The notes under the pieces: generated by a model | Told to the model about the DNA's origin: nothing | The model's database searches: none | What the model saw: the letters and a program-made list of their open reading frames with translations, nothing else | Made by a program: the position numbers and the translations under genes | In this document: piece by piece, positions 5,655 through 7,054 of the stretch | Position numbering within the stretch: position 1 is the stretch's first letter | Layout of the letters: every line of letters starts with the position of its first letter | Source of the DNA: Deltaproteobacteria bacterium | GTDB taxonomy: Bacteria > Desulfobacterota_B > Binatia > UBA9968 | Assembly: GCA_022545745.1 (NCBI GenBank) | Contig: JACZQL010000059.1 | Coordinates: forward strand, 1 to 7,054 | DNA: 7,054 bases | Reading direction: 5' to 3'

Positions 5655-6362
5655 ATGGATCACCCAGTTAAATCAGGACCCATCTTGATTGTAGAGGACG
5701 ACAAAAAGACGGCCTCCCTGGTCGCCCTTTACCTTGAGAGGGAAGGTTTCAAAACCATCACTGCCCACGATGGCCAGAGGGGCCTGGAACTGGCAAAGCG
5801 GCATCACCCAAAATTTGTGATCCTGGATTTGATGCTGCCGAAAGTGGATGGGTGGGAGATCTGTAAGGAGCTAAGACAATCATCCAATGTCCCCATCCTG
5901 ATCCTCACCGCCAGGGAGGAGGAGATGGACCGGGTCCTGGGCTTGTCCCTCGGCGCCGATGATTACGTTGTGAAGCCTTTCAGCCCTAGGGAGTTGACGG
6001 CCAGGGTAAAGGCCATATTGCGGCGCGTGAGTCCCGATTCGTCCCAAGGAAAAGGGCTGGGGCCTCAAGGGGGACTTGCCTTGGATCCTGAAAAGCGGAA
6101 GGTGACCCTAAAGGGCCGGCCTATTTCACTCACGAGTTTTGAGTTCAAGCTCCTCCAAGTCCTGATGGAATCTCCAGGGCGTGTCTTTTTGCGGGAAGAG
6201 CTACTCAACCACCTCTATCCCCATGGTGAGGCGGTCATCGACCGTGTCATTGATGTCCATATCGGGAAGCTCAGGCAGAAGATCGAACCGGACCTATCAA
6301 AACCTCGATACCTGTTGACCGTGAGGGGTGTCGGCTACCAATTAGCCGAATGGGATGAATAA
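5655..6362 (+). CDS. OmpR/PhoB-family response regulator
   Basis: A 235-residue DNA-binding regulator of a two-component system. The receiver domain (about 8-122) has the acidic pocket E14-D15-D16, phospho-acceptor Asp58 in VILDLMLP, Thr85 and Lys107 in VVKPF. A short linker leads to the winged-helix domain (about 138-232) with the recognition-helix segment RVIDVHIGKLRQKIE and the wing motif RYLLTVRGVGYQL, both typical of OmpR-type activators such as BaeR and PhoP. Length is normal and all key residues are present. There is no Shine-Dalgarno sequence before the ATG, so translation may begin on a leaderless or weakly recognised message; no better start is available before the first strand. The kinase gene follows 18 bases after the stop. 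The signal and target genes cannot be told from the sequence. Confidence 0.96.
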   Translation: MDHPVKSGPILIVEDDKKTASLVALYLEREGFKTITAHDGQRGLELAKRHHPKFVILDLMLPKVDGWEICKELRQSSNVPILILTAREEEMDRVLGLSLGADDYVVKPFSPRELTARVKAILRRVSPDSSQGKGLGPQGGLALDPEKRKVTLKGRPISLTSFEFKLLQVLMESPGRVFLREELLNHLYPHGEAVIDRVIDVHIGKLRQKIEPDLSKPRYLLTVRGVGYQLAEWDE

Positions 6363-6380
6363 TCTAACGTAGACTCGGAA

Positions 6381-7054
6381 ATGAAAAGCCGCCTGCTCTG
6401 GAAGCTTTTGGGAATCAACATCCTCGTCATCGGTGTGGTCATTCTCATCGTGTGGCTTGCCATCGATTATCTTGCCTCGGACTACTTCATGACGTTGATG
6501 AAGGAGTACAACATCTCACCGGCGGCTGTCCATCGGATGTTCCTGGACGCAACCCATCGCTCCCTTATCTGGGCGAGCCTCGCGACCCTGGCCCTTGCCG
6601 TAATTCTCAGCTTCCTGCTGACGAGAAAAGTGTTAAATCCCCTCTCCCAAATGACGGGGATTACGAGGAAAATCGCCTCGGGGGATTATCGGCCCGCGTG
6701 CAGATCTCTTCCAACGACGAGACCGGCCAGTTGGCCTCCGCTTTCAATCAGATGGCGGACAGCCTCCAGAGGATCGAACAACTGAGAAAGACCATGGTGA
6801 TCGATGTAGCCCATGAGCTACGCACTCCTCTGACGAACATCCGGGGATATCTAGAGGCCTTGAGCGATGGGGTGGTGGCCCCCTCGAAGGAAACCATGGA
6901 GTCCCTCCAGGAGGAGACCATACGGTTGGCTCAATTGGTTGAGGATCTCCTCCAGTTGGCCCATGCGGATGCATCCAGGGGGACCCTCCATCCGAGGAAG
7001 GTTGATCTTCCGGCCCTGGCTTCAAAAACCCTGGAACTCTTTCGTCCCAAGTTC
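6381..7054 (+). CDS. Sensor histidine kinase, frameshifted in HAMP domain, cut by window end
   Basis: This is the partner kinase of the preceding regulator, BaeS-like in layout. The first frame gives transmembrane helices at residues 8-28 and 61-80 around a short periplasmic loop, then the start of a HAMP domain to SGDY (residue 103, base 6689). After that the frame becomes meaningless and stops at 6785. From base 6689 the frame one base back continues without stop to the window end as SARVQISSNDETGQLASAF (second HAMP helix), then the H-box DVAHELRTPLTNI with the phospho-acceptor His at 6812-6814, and further helix to LFRPKF. One missing base near 6684-6692 explains everything; no slippery heptamer suited to programmed shifting is present. 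Either the gene is a recent pseudogene or the base is a sequencing or assembly error. The ATP-binding domain lies outside the window. Confidence 0.88.

Noticed and set aside
6681..6695. Programmed -1 frameshift in the kinase
   Set aside because: There is no X-XXY-YYZ slippery heptamer at the junction and no reason for a shift inside a HAMP domain; a base error or mutation fits better.

Overview
The window reads as chromosomal DNA of moderate GC content from a Gram-negative, respiring environmental bacterium. Pointers are a cytochrome c lipoprotein, a SCO-type copper chaperone and an OmpR-type two-component system. Phylum cannot be fixed from sequence alone; islands of degenerate heptamer repeats between genes make me think of poorly cultured lineages such as NC10/Methylomirabilota, Nitrospirota or Desulfobacterota-like bacteria, but that is only an impression.

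Layout, left to right. (1) 2-67: probable last codons of an unseen upstream gene. (2) 68-287: a leader with three copies of a 14-15 bp motif able to form two mutually exclusive hairpins. (3) 288-1342: a cytochrome c lipoprotein gene overlapping a SCO1/SenC gene by ATGA, a translationally coupled pair for electron transfer and cytochrome oxidase copper delivery. (4) 1343-1737: a non-coding gap, most of it a folded island of 7-bp repeats with an FNR/CRP-like palindrome at its centre. (5) 1738-2652: a protein with four TerB-like helical half-repeats. (6) 2642-2769: a second heptamer island covering the ends of two convergent genes and containing both stop codons. (7) On the minus strand, 5462 down to 2759: a small putative Vsr/DUF559-like nuclease, a pterin-4a-carbinolamine dehydratase, and a two-domain TM0106-type RecB-like/RNase H-like nuclease whose best ribosome binding site points to an AUU start. 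(8) 5655-7054: an OmpR-family response regulator followed by a sensor kinase that has a one-base frameshift in its HAMP domain and runs off the window.

Genes that clearly act together are cytochrome c with SCO, and regulator with kinase. The three minus-strand genes are co-directional with gaps of 86 and 155-200 bp; shared transcription is possible but not shown. I do not see a complete new defence or mobile system. The most unusual material is the heptamer islands, the competing hairpins before the cytochrome gene, the AUU start candidate and the little nuclease-like protein.
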